This document shows, one piece after another, positions 12,815 through 26,100 of a DNA stretch of 64,000 nucleotides. Below the pieces are notes generated by a model. It was given only the letters and a program-made list of their open reading frames with translations. It was not told the origin of the DNA and made no database searches. Each line of letters opens with the position of its first letter. The first letter of the stretch is position 1. A program made the translations under genes and the position numbers. The stretch comes from Adineta steineri (lineage: Eukaryota; Rotifera; Eurotatoria; Adinetida; Adinetidae): NCBI GenBank assembly GCA_905250115.1, contig CAJNOI010000013.1, forward strand, positions 52,894 through 116,893, given 5' to 3'.

Positions 12815-15800
12815 TTATTTTGATAGACTCGCTACATAGTTGCACATGTTGAGAATTTGCTTTTCATTAAATATCCAAGAGAAATGGCTATCCCCATACA
12901 TTTGAAATAACTGAATATATTCATAATTCACTAGTGTATCAAGATTATTAAATGATGTATTGGTATAGTATGAAGATAATTCTAACTGATCGTTCAATGT
13001 TAAGTTTTCATCCATCTTGTTAGCCTTAAATAATATAAGGTTTGTATTTCTGTTGGCTATATTTAATCCAAATGGTTCGTTGTCTATCATCGGTAAATAA
13101 TAGGTCATTGAATCGTTAACATATACTTTATGTATTTTGCCAATTTCAAAAAAAGCCTTGCTTACATTAAAGCATGAGTCGATCATAAAAATATTATCAA
13201 CTTTCTCGCCAGCATTAATCAGTTGGCGAGAAATTTCAAACGATAAAGTACCGCCAAAACTCCAGCCTAGAAAGTTATATGGACCATTACGTTGGATTTC
13301 TTTTATATACTTTATGTATACAGGAGCTAATGTCTCGAACGAGAAGCCTTCTTCCATATTTTTTGCTTGAAGATCAGCATAGTAGTTATTGAATATTACC
13401 AGTTTATATTGCGATAAATGAGGCACAATGTTGTTGAAGTAGCTTTCGGCACCACCATTACCAGGCGGCAAAATGAACAAAATATTATCGCAATTTTCAT
13501 TGATTACAACAAACGGGTGGTCGAAAAAATTCGAATGAGTAGCAATTTCATGTGAAATTTGGACTTGTTCATCGAGAAAGATGCTCTTCTGAGGAGAAGA
13601 CGTAATGCCTAGAAGAGAAATCAGTGAGTTTATATATTCGATGGATGTTTCTTGATTTAAAGATGTTTTACCTTGATTGATATGTAGTGATTGCCATCGT
13701 GTTGTCTGTGTATCATTGGAGGGAAGTGTTTGAAGTAGTTGTGCATGTTGTCGAATAGTTGGTTGCTGAAGAAAGAGACCAATCGAGAGTGAATGAGCAT
13801 CGAAATTGAATAATGACTGGTAACGATAATAGAGTTCTATGAAGCGAAGTGAATGACCACCAACACTAAAAAAACTGGTATTTCTAGAGATGTGATTTTT
13901 ATTACAATGAAGAACTTGACACCAAATAGTATGTATACGTTCTTCGAATTGATTAAGAGGAGTATCAGATTCATCAGACGATAACAAAGTCGATAATGAA
14001 AAGTCGGGAGAAGGAAGTTGTTTTCGATCTACTTTTCCATTTGGATTCAATGGTAATTTATCAAGTATAATAAAAAGAGATGGAATCATATGTGGTGGAA
14101 GATGAGCCTGACAGTGCTGCCGTAATTGTTCTTCATTAATATGAGATGATTGAATATAAGCAACTAAGTAATCATCATTCCATTTCATGACAACACAAGC
14201 AGAGATGGATGTAATGTTAAGTAAGCATCTTTCGATTTCACCAAGTTCGATTCGTTGTCCATGTAGTTTGATTTGATGATCTTTTCTTCCTCGATAATGA
14301 AGAAGACCATTGTCATCCATGTGAACAAGATCACCCACACGATAGAATAATTCGCCATCAATTTCAATGAGTACTTTAGAGGTTAAATTGTCATGTCCAA
14401 GATATCCAACAAAGACACCAACACCTCCAGTAAATAATTCTCCTTTTTGCCTAATAGATGTACTTTGCAAGAATTTATTTAAGAGCAATGATTGATAGTT
14501 TGGTAGTGATCTACCGACTGAAATGCTTGCATTGCTGGATTTAATATCAACAAGATGATATGTAGAGACGAGTGTTGTTTCAGTAGAACCATAAAGATTC
14601 CATACAGTACAGTGTGGTATACCAATCTTTGCGATTAAAGTCCTAAATTTAACAGAAAATGGTTCACCTATAAAAAAAATTAGAAAGCTGCAGAATATAT
14701 TGAAGTTCATCACTTAATTACATACCAGCACAGCAAATTGATCGGAGATGTTTAATAGTGTTTGTCTTATCGCACTGTTCGAGAAAAATAAAAAAGCTCT
14801 GAAGTAAACTTGGAACACTTTGCATGTATGTAACTTCTTTAGTGTATAAGATGTGAGAAAGATAATCAAAATCAACTGTTCCTTTTGGATGAAGCAGAAC
14901 CACTGTAACTCCAATCATCAAACTACCAAGTATTTCTTGAAGCTGAAGGTCAAACGAGCATTGCGCCATTTGAACAACAGTATCATGTTTATTTAGTGTA
15001 TTGCTGTCAACCAAAGAGTATATACATCCAGCAAAATTTATGTGTCGTACTTGAACCTATTCGAGTATATAGAAATGGAAATACAGATAAGAGCGCAAAT
15101 CTCAACATACCGCTTTTGGTACTCCTGTTGAACCACTTGTGAAAATGATATAAGCAATATCACTTGGTGTGACTGTAATACTTGATAGTCGATCAACATC
15201 AATATCACTTGTGACATCATTGTATGTCAATATTGAACCAATATCAAATGAAACAATACCATCATTGAACATACTCGTTGTCGGCCAGTGAACAAGAACA
15301 AGACGACTTTGAGTTTGTTGTATGAGAGCATGTAATCGATGTTTTGGATCTCGAGGTGATAATGGACAATATACACCACCTGCCATTTCAATCGCCATCA
15401 TGCCAATAACCTATACAATATGAAAATGTGAATCACACTCTACATCAATCTCAAACAACAACTCACCATCGACATACTCCTTTCGACACATTGACAAATG
15501 ATTTCACCTGGAACAACATCATATTTATTAAGAAGAATGAAAGATAAGACTTGGACATAATGTAGAAGTTCAATATATGTCAATGATTGTTCATCTAATT
15601 CAACAGCTAGTTTTTGTGGATGTTTCATTACTTGATATACAAATTCATGATGAATACTTGTGAGAGGAGATGGAAACGATACTTGTGTATTATTCATTGA
15701 TTGCATCAATAATCTTTCATTTGGTAATGTTAATGATATTTCATAGATTGATTTATTCATTTGATTATCAATAGATATAAATAATTGTTTCAAAGTTGAT

Positions 15801-17178
15801 TGAAATCGTTGAGATATCTTATCAATTGTTTCTACATTGAATAAATCAAGTGATGCATTGATTGTACATGAGAGTTGATTGATATTAAGATCATGCTCGA
15901 TTAGAAGTGAGAAATTATACTTATTTGTAATCTCATTATCATTAATGTTAATTGTGGAAGGTATGGAAGAAAGTTGACTATCACCAATCATTATTTTATT
16001 CTTCTCATCTTTTGTCATTGATGATATAAACTCAAATGATATATCAAGAAATGCTGGTTTTGAAACATTTGGATGTTGACTGAGAATACGTTGAAGAGGA
16101 AAGTAAGAATAATTTAAACTCTTTGTTGTTGTCTCTTCTACGTGCTCAAGTAGTTGGTGGAAAGACCAATGAGGATCTAGTTGATATCGTAATGGAATGA
16201 TATTCTCAAACAGTCCAATGATAGATTTTAGTTCATCTCTATAACGATTGTCGATATTCATTGCAATACATAAACCTTTTTCACCATTCGTTAATTTAAA
16301 TAAGAAGATAAAGTAAGTAGCAAGTGCAAGATGTTCATGTTTGATATTGTTTGATTTTGCATACATAAGAAAATCATGGGAAAGATCTTGACCAAAATCA
16401 AATGAGATAGATGTTGCTCGATTATATCGATGTTCATTTGAGAGACGATATCGATCATATGGTAATGATAAAGTTTGATCGAGTTTACAATCATGAAGGG
16501 CATCAAGCCAAAACATAGTTGCGCCAGTCATTGACATTTGTTGTTCAATAACAGCATCTAAATAAGAAGAAAGAAAAAGTAGTCTGAATAGAACAAAGAA
16601 TTGAATATACGTACAATCGATATAACGTAGAGTAGTATCATTATCAATCGTTAGCTGACCTGTTTTGTAAGCTTGATCAAGATCATGGAGAAAGATATTC
16701 ATTGATGGATAATCAAACAAAGCATGATGAAAATTGAAGATAATTATATCTTTATCGGAAAGGATGTTGTTTGAAGGGATTTGTTTATAGTAAATAATAT
16801 GACATCGAAAGACAAGACCTTGCGTGAGATCGAAAAGTTGAGGATTACATTTCTCATTTTCGATGATAGCATTGAGTTGTTCATTTGTTTCATAAGTACT
16901 TTCAGTAATTGTAAACGTGTCATTATTGATATGTTGTTGAGTGAGTACTCTCTGGATGAGTAGGTTTTTGTTACAATCGTAGATGAGTGATGTATGAAGT
17001 GATTCATGTTTGTTAACAATGATTTGAAGGGCAACACGAAGTTGTTCTACAGATAAAATATCTTTTGAGTGGAGACGATAGAAAAATAGTATGTTATGTA
17101 TCGTTAACAATGATTGATCAGTATCCGCATCTCTTTGATTTTCGTACCATATTTGATATTGTGCGAAGGATGCTGGTG
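12815..17178 (-). CDS. NRPS terminal block: C10-A6-PCP6-thioesterase
   Basis: Exons 17178-16616, 16557-15467, 15410-15111, 15056-14726 and 14667-12815. C10 starts APASFAQYQIW, has HHALFDYPS in place of the usual HHxxxDG, and SISFDFGQDLS. A6 shows LTYIELLHYV (A2 region), the P-loop FTSGSTGVPKA (A3), YGSTETT (A5), GDLVHMDDNGLLHYRGRKD (A7), LHGQRIELGEIE (A8) and NPNGKVDR with the catalytic Lys (A10). PCP6 has FFSVGGHSL, whose Ser takes phosphopantetheine. The last 270 residues are a type I thioesterase: PPGNGGAESYF, the nucleophile in GWSFGG (about 13246-13263), an Asp in FMIDSCF, and a His in GDSHFSW. It ends with SLSK-stop at 12815. All exons are open, so release of the peptide by hydrolysis or cyclisation is plausible. 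Confidence 0.9.
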
Positions 17179-20100
17179 CTATAAAAATTAAAGTTTAGTT
17201 GGTTACAGTGAGTAATTATGATAATCAGTTGCCAGGGGTGGCGCGACCGGGGGGTATCGGGGGTGTAACACCCCCCAATCTTTGAAAATTTCTATTTTTT
17301 GCTCAACAAAATCGGCAAATTTTCTTAAGTTTTTGAACAAAGATTATGCTACACCCCCGTAAAAATCAAAAAAATTCCACTACGCCCCACAAAAATTAAA
17401 AAATTTTTCGTTACACCCCCCAATGTTGGCTGACTCGCGCCACCCCTGCCACTTGCTCTCTCGTAATATTATTGACGCTTTAGTTTATCTATTTTTTAAC
17501 GGAATTCGATCAATATTGTTGCCAGTTGTACAAGTCAATAATGTCATATATACAGATATAATTTATCCGGATATACATCTAAATTTACGACAAAAGTACT
17601 ACTATTGTTTATCATCAACTTTTAGTAATGAAGTTTACAAAAAATAGAGGAATATTTTCAAAGCAAAAGAAGCTTTTTACTTATATCATATTATCTCATT
17701 TCAGTGTATTCATTAGTATATATCCGATTGTGTGTGATACATGTAATATAAATGATGTTTTAGATTAGAAAATTTTACTTTGGAAAGAAAAACATTGTAC
17801 AGAAAATTCAAGAGGGTAACGTGAGATCTGAAAATGAACTAGCCTTAGTGGCGGAGCCACCAGTGGGGCTAGGCGGGGCTAAGCCCCACCTAGAAAGGGT
17901 TGAGCCCTACCTAGGAAGTTTTGAAACGTTTTTCTGAAATAGAACTTTCAACGGTACTTTTCTATTTAATTATATTATGAAAGATAAAAGTTTTTCTGCC
18001 TTTTCTACTATATAAAGAAGTATATCTAGCTATATTTAATTTTTGCATAGATAATCTAATGCAAGATTTTCTATTTGTCAATTTAGATCACTATATCTTC
18101 TGAGCGTATCAGTGTCACTAATGCAACGGTTGCTTGTTACTTAGAGCTGTAAAAAAGAATTTAGTCTACGATATCTCATGCCAAATACTAGCGCTGGTAG
18201 TAGCATGCACGAACCAAAAAGGGTTAAAAGTATTGTTAAGTGCGACCCTTGTGTATCTGATTTGTTCCTGTTCTCTCCTTCTTCTGTTCTGCTAAGGTAC
18301 ATAAATAACACGTTGAATGAACATATATCTCTTTTCTTTCCTTCGTTTTAAGGTATTTTCCACACGTTTCTCTTCCCTTGTTATAGTTTACGTATTTTTT
18401 CTTTTCGTCTGTTTTATTTTAAGGTATCACCGTTTTTTTTTCTATTTCATTCAGGTATATATAGATCTCATCTGAAATAAACATTAAAATTTAATATCCA
18501 TCAGTTAAATGAACCTCCCTATGACAAGTATAAGTTCTTCTTCTGAAAATTAAACTAAAAGCCTACGAATTTTATCTTATTACCGCTGTACTCACAAGCC
18601 CAAGATTTACATGGATACATAAAAAAATATTAAACTATTTATTAATACATCTGTCTCTGACTCAACTATTCATCACGCGGCATTTTCAGCTTCATCTCCA
18701 TCTCCCTCTTAATTTATAGAGGATGTTACTGTGACTCTTGTTCCGTTGAACAAACTGTCACCTCTATTTCAAACTCAAATAGAGAAAAATACAATTGATA
18801 TCCTTCTTTCACGTTAGCTGTTCCCTGTCAAATATTGAGCTAAATCAATCCCGAACGGTATCGGTGCTTCTGGTAATGGATCTCTGATATATTCTCAATT
18901 GTGGAGATACCTAACGAACTATCAAATTCATAGTCGTCACTTTCAGCAGTATTGAAACCGCCCCTGATTAGATTACCACTGTCAAGTGAAACTCCGTATC
19001 GTCTGAGTTTTTCTATTTACTTTTTGATCTGAAGTATTATTAACTAAAGCTACTTTACTTGTTTTAAACATTTACATTATCTCTGAGGTAATAAAAAATA
19101 TTTTAGCTCTACTCCAGATCGAACTGCGAAAAACTGATGGGCTGAGCCCCACCTAGCACGAAATCCTGGCTCCGCCGCTAACTAGCCTTTCACGTGAACT
19201 TACCACCACGCATAAATTAAAGAGAGTTAGATTATATACATTACAAAAAAAATGAAATAAAAGGCAGGAGACGAGTGATTTTTCAACTTAATGCTGTCTA
19301 TATGATGTTACTGCCGTATTAACCATGAAAACCTCTGTACGTTTTCATTTCAATCAAAAATAAAAGATCCTGCAGCAAGTACAATAAAATATGAAAACAT
19401 AGTTCGCCTGAATCCATTCTTAAGGTTAATCGTTCTAACTGATATAAATGCTATATGCATAAAAAAAACTAAAAACTAAGCATACCTTCATTAATAATAT
19501 TATCCAACCTATGGAAGATTATTGCTTGTCTTTCTTCAACTTCTTCTGGTAGAATAAGATCAAGTTTTGATATAGATGTGCAATATAAATCCATGCAATT
19601 TGTGCTTGATTTTGACGAAAAAAGATGTTCTAAAACATGTTGAAATCTTCGACCTATTACCGCAACTGTTGCTCCATGAAATAAATCACTTGAACAAACA
19701 AAAGAGCAAGACAATTGATGATCATCTAATGATGGATCGTATATAAGGTTTAATGAAAAGTCAAACTTAGCCATTTCATATGATTCTTGTAGCGAAACTT
19801 GTTCTAGACTGACGCCATTCAAACATAAACCACTAACTTCTTTTGAGATAGTAATGAAATCAAACATTGTCTCCAGAAATGATACATTTGATTGAGTGAG
19901 ATGTAGATCACTAAGAATATGTTGTAATGGATAATGAGAATGTTCAAGAATTGATAAACATTTTTCTTGTACATATTTAACTACTTCATTAAATGACCAA
20001 TGAGGACCAAGTTCAACACGATGTGGTAATGTTGATACAAACATTCCAATCATATTCACTAGTTCACTTCGGTATCGATTTGCATTGATAGAAGAAATAC

Positions 20101-23100
20101 ATAGATCAGTCTCACCGTGAGTTAATTTGAATAGGAAGAGATAAAATATGGATAATCCAAGTTGAAAGAGTGTGAGATGATGTGCTGATGCATAGGTGAG
20201 AAATGATCTACATATTTCATCATCAAAAGTGATTTGAGCTGAAGAAGCTAAACCTGATCGTTGTTGATTAATTGATGAACGTTGTCGGTCAGCAGGTAAC
20301 GATAACTGACGTGTGAGATTATATCCTTTGAGTTCTAGTATCCAAAACTGTTGAGATAATGTCATATCCATTATGTGTTCATAAATAGAATAATCTATAT
20401 ATTGGAATGAATTATCATCTATAGGAAGCAAATCAATGGATTGATATGCAAGAGAAAGATCACGAATGAAGATTGTTGTCGATGCTCCATCAAACATTGC
20501 ATGATGAATGGTAAACAGTATTCGATCATCTTTAGTCAATAGATCATTATTCTGAGTGAGTGAATGATTTGACTGATCACGACGAAGAATATGACAATTA
20601 ATAACATGTCCTTTTGATAAATCAAATAAATCTGATTGATTTAAAATCTTCTTTACAATTTCATTCTGTTCATGTTCTTCAGTAGGAAGATTAAGTATCG
20701 AAAATCTGGATGATTTCTTATCACTGATACTAGCATTTGTATCTAAATAGTGTTGCATAATAGTACCATTTGTGTCGAGATAGAGTGCTGTTCGAAGAAT
20801 TTTATGTTTTCTTATGATAGATTGAAATGCATGTTGTAATTGTGAAATAGATATACGATCATTCATAGATGATATTCGATAAATTAATGGAATAACATAC
20901 ATGTTGTTAGTACTAATATGTGTTGACGAAAATCGAATTTGTTCATCTAAGAAAATGCGTTCTTGAGCAAGTGATGCTTTAGCTATAAAAGAGAAATCAA
21001 ATATAGTTAATAGAATATTCTTAAACTGTTTATGTTACCTTTCATGATATATAATGAAGACCAATGATAGTCATTGATATTCTTCGTCACACTCATAGTT
21101 TGATGAATGAGTCGAGCATGATCGATAATTGTTGGATGTTGAAAAAGAACAGTAATAGAAAGAGTATTTGATTCCAGATGAAAATGTATTTTATATTGAT
21201 GAAAGAGTTGCATAATGACAAGTGAATGACCACCAAGAGTGAAGATATTTGTGTTAGTTGAGATTTGTTTTTGTTTTAATAAATCGCACCAAATTTGATG
21301 AATGATGATTTCATTCTCATTCATTGGTAACAACAGTTCATCATGATTAGTGAGATGCGCTGATGAAAAGTTAGGTGGTGGAAGAAGTTTTCGATCTATT
21401 TTTCCATTTGGATTCAAGGGTAGTTTATCCAGAGTAATGAATAATGATGGAATCATATGTGGTGGAAGATGAGATTGGCAATGTTCTCGTAGTTGGACTT
21501 CATTAGTATCAGAACTTTGAACATATGCAACTAAATAATCATCATTCCATTTCATGACAACACAAGCAGAAATAGAAGTAATGTTAAGTAAACATCGTTC
21601 GATCTCACCAAGTTCAATTCTTTGTCCATGAAGTTTGATTTGATGATCTTTTCTTCCTTGATAATGAAGAAGACCATTGTTATCCATTGTAACAAGATCA
21701 CCTGTTTGATAAAATAGTTGACCATCTATTTCAATGAGAGCTTTTGCAGTTAAATCATCACGTCCAAGATAACCAGCAAAGACACCCACTCCTCCCACTA
21801 GTAGTTCTCCTTCTTCCTGAATCACAACAGATTGCAAGAAGCTGTTTAGAAGTAAACATATGTAACGAGGTAGTGGTTTGCCAATTGGAAGATCATGCAT
21901 GTGAGTGGTCACATCAATTAGGTGACACGAAGTTCCAAGTGTGGCTTCCGCAGGGCCATACAGATTCCAAATTCGACAAGACTGGGCAACAAATTGCATC
22001 AATACTTTGATGAAAGCTAATGACACAGATTCACCTACGATGACAAGTTAATCAGTATTTATTCTATTTCGCATGCGCTTGCTCAACTTACCGACGCAGC
22101 TAATATTTCTTATTAGTATCCATGGAGAAAATCTATTTTGTTTAAGGAAGTCACATAAATGATTGAGATAAGTCGGAACCGCGGTCAGATATGTCACTTG
22201 TTTGTCATGTAAAATATGATTGATATATTGAAAATCCATATTACCTTGTGGGTGTAGCATGACTATTGTCGCACCGCAGATTAGAGATCCTACAGTTTCC
22301 AGTATATGCGCGTCGAAGGTTGAACTAGCTATTTGAATCGTAACATCATCTTCATGTAGTGCATCAATCCGAACGAAACCTAATATTGAATTGATGAGAT
22401 TCTGCTGTCTCAGTTGAACCTAGAAAACAACTTTTAGTGTCAAATATACATTATGTGATAATCTTTCTATCGTACCGCTTTCGGAATTCCAGTTGAACCA
22501 CTAGTAAAAAGAGTATAGGCTATTTCTTCACCTTTCATTATCACACTTGAAAGACAATTATAATCCATGTCATTATTCAAATCATTAATAACTAATATGG
22601 AATCAATATCAAGTGATATAATTTCAGCATCGAATTTGGTCTTAGTTAGATGATGGACAAGAACAAGATGACTTTGTGTTTGTTGTGTGAGTGCATATAA
22701 ACGATGTTGTGGATCTCGAGGTGATAATGGACAATAAACACCACCAGCCATTTCAAGCGCCATTATACCAATCACCTAGTTCAAACGAACATTTTTTATT
22801 TTAAACAATTATTTCTTCATGGAACTTACCATGGACAAACTTCGCTCAACACATTGACACACGATCTCACCTGGAAACACATCATATTCATTAAGAAGAG
22901 GTAAAGATAAAACTTGAACATAATACAAGAGTTCAGAATATGTCAATGATTGTTCATCTAGTTCAACGGCTAGTTTCTGTGGATGTTTCATTACTTGATT
23001 CACAAATTCATGATGGATACAAGTGAAAGGAGATGAAAATGGTATTTGTGTATTATTCAACGATTGTAAAAGTAATTGTTCCGTCGGTAATGCTAATTGT

Positions 23101-26100
23101 ACTTCATGGATTGGTTTGTTTATTTGACTATGAAAAGGTGTGAATTGTTGATGTAACATTGTCCGTAATCTTTGTGTAATTGTACAAATTGTTTCAGCAT
23201 TAAATAAATCAACGGAAGCATTAATGGTACATGAGAATTCATTTAGATTCAGATCATGTTGAAAACTAAGAATAAAATCAAATTTACTCATTATTTCATC
23301 TTCACTAATCTTAATTGAAAAAGGTAGTAAAGATAGTCGACTATCACCAATCATTATTTCATTCTCCTCATCTCTTTTCATGGATGATACAAAGTCAAAC
23401 GATGTATCAAGAAATACAGGATTTGATATATTTGGATGTTGATTGAGAATACGTTGAAGAGGAAAATAAGAATACTTAATACAGTTTATCATGTTATGTT
23501 GAACGTGTTTTGTGACTTCGTGAAATGACAAATGAGGATCGAGTTGACATCGCAGAGGTATCGCATTCACAAACATTCCAATAATAGGGTTAAGTTCATC
23601 TCTATATCGACCAAGTGTATTTATTCCAATGCATAAATCTTTTTCTCCATTGGTTAATTTGAACAAAAACACATAGTAAGTGGCAAGTGCAAGTTGTTCC
23701 AGTGATATGTTATTTGATGATGCATATGTAAGAAAGTGATGTGAGAGATCTTGACCAAAATCAAACGAAATGGATGTTCCACGACCAGTTCGATGTTCAT
23801 TTGAGAGACGATATCGATCAAATGGTAATGATAAAGACTTATCGAGTTTATAATCATGAAGAGCATCAAGCCAAAACATGCTTGCGCCAGTCATTGACAT
23901 TTGTTGTTCAATAACAGCATCTATTATGTAATTAAAGAAAAGAATGCGTTAGGGAAAAGACAAAAATATAAGAACTAATTATATTTACAATCAAGATAAC
24001 GAAGATTAGTACTATCATCATATAGTAATTGACCTGTTGTATATGCTTGATTGAGGTCGTGAAGAAATATATTCATCGATGGAAAATCAAACAAAGCATG
24101 ATGAACATTTAAAATGACCATATCCTGATCAGAAAGTATATGATTTGAAGAGATTTGTTTGTAATAAATAATATGACATCGAAACACAAGACCTTTTGCA
24201 AGATCAAAAAGATGAGGATTACGTTTCTCATCGTGTAAAATGTCATTGAGTTGTTCATCTGTTTCATTAATAGTTTCGATGATTGAAAACATATTATTAT
24301 TTTTTTTATTATTCTCATGAGTAAGAACTCTTTGCATGAGTAGATTCTTGTCGATGTCAAAATGAAGTGATGTATGAAGTGAAGGATGTTTTCTAACAGC
24401 AAGATAAAGAGCATGACGAAGTTGTTGAATCGATAAAATATGACCCGATTGGAGACGATAAACAAAAGGCATATTATAGATGGCTACTTGTGGTTTGTCG
24501 GGATCGAATCGAATTCTTTCGTCGAGCCAAATACGAGCTTGTGCAAATGATGCTGGTGCTGGAATAATGAGAACTTAGTGAATTTTAATATGAAAGCTGG
24601 GTTGCCAAATGATGTTTGATAATTATATTCTAGTCACTTTTCATATAATCGCTTCTCTAACTGAGCAGAATCTTGTATTAAGAGTGTTGGCTGGTTATTT
24701 TCTGTTAGCAGCAATAAAAGCTAATTTAATACCTCACAATGAAAAACCTGACATCGTGTGACACCGGATCCTTCTTCAAAAATCGGGATATATTATTAGC
24801 CTTCATAAAATCCGATAGAATGGTTTTGACCTGAGACTTTTTATGCGCATTATTAATACTGTATGATAGTTTTATATTAATGTTTATATAAGAAACGCGA
24901 TACTTTAGTACTCTTATTAAACTGGTATTAATATAACGCATGTACTAACGGCTCTCTCAAAAAAAGAAGTAAGATTGTTCACTGTTGGAAACTCATCGTT
25001 TAGAAATAAAACAGAATTGCTTTTTATGAAAGTCGACAGCATTTTCGTTATGCTAATACAAATTCAATGTGAATGCCGAACTGTTTTTTTTACTATTAAC
25101 ATGGAAAAACCATGTAATTTTGTAAAATTCTAAGAGATAGTGTAAGTATTTTCCTGATGAATACTTACGTGACAGTTTCAGTTAATATTATTCCTAGTTC
25201 AATACTAATCTTTCTTATTCACTGAGTAGTTTTAAGTTATATCTCTAGTTCATTCAAATATACTCAAATATTTGATAAATTTGTCTATGACGATATGACA
25301 TTTTTATTTATCTATCCATTTTGTCTTCTCTTTTTCTTCCTTTTGTATTTCTCTTCGTCGTATATATATTTGAATCTGTTTGTGTTGTCAAGGTTTTTAA
25401 TTTAAATGGATGAATAGAAGCTGGTGTACTCTGTAATAGAAACCATCTTTGTTTTGGAAGTCCAAATTCTAGTGCAAAGAGAAAGTAACACTACGAGAAA
25501 TTTTTCCGCATACTTTGAATTTGATTACTGAAAAAGAAGAATGATGTTGGAAAAAACAGAGAACTTCGAGACCCCGGACAAATGAAAAAAGCTCTGCGAA
25601 CACTATCATTTGATTTCATGCTTTTATTGTTCGTATGCTACAAATTCATCGTTGTGATCATGCATATAAGTTACAACTAGTTGTCAATTGATACAATAAT
25701 CATGCTAAGCAAGACAACGAAAGAAAACTTAGCACACTATCCTTGTTACCCCATAAAATACTCTGATATTGTATTTTACAAAACAAATAAAGGCACAACA
25801 TGTAATTAGGTTTACCAATAAAAGAGAGAATGCGAGTGTCTTTTCTTCACCAAAACTTAAAAACAAACACGCTTTTGCAGCAAAAGTAGGATAAAAACAC
25901 TTTTTAGTAGAAATATCCCTGACAAATTCGAGTTTGGTATTGTTTATTTAGTTATTCCCAAAAAGTCCTACAAGACACTTACTATCGCTAAAATACAGGC
26001 TTTCTGCAGAATTTTTAGCCCTTTTCAGCAGAACTTCTAATAGAAAAATAGTCTCAAAATTGTACAAAATTTTAATAAAAATAATGATGTAAAACTGTCA

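Larger units (their letters stand above)
17179..19485 (-). other. Long intron between C9 and C10 carrying transposons
   Basis: Phase-1 intron of 2.3 kb. The donor follows INEG in C9 (GAAG/GTATG) and the acceptor precedes APASFAQ of C10. Spliced, the junction reads NEAPASFAQ, as in the other C-C pairs. It contains two non-autonomous hAT-like elements, listed separately, and no NRPS domain. Confidence 0.75.

Noticed and set aside
13137..13370. Plus-strand 77-codon open frame
   Set aside because: Antisense shadow of the thioesterase exon; no start context or domain.
19486..20982. C9 (and C2, C5, C7) as epimerisation domains
   Set aside because: The position after PCP fits, but the sequences start with a condensation-type AQERIFLDEQ segment and carry HYPLQ and KFDFSL blocks typical of C domains; I saw no epimerase-specific motif.
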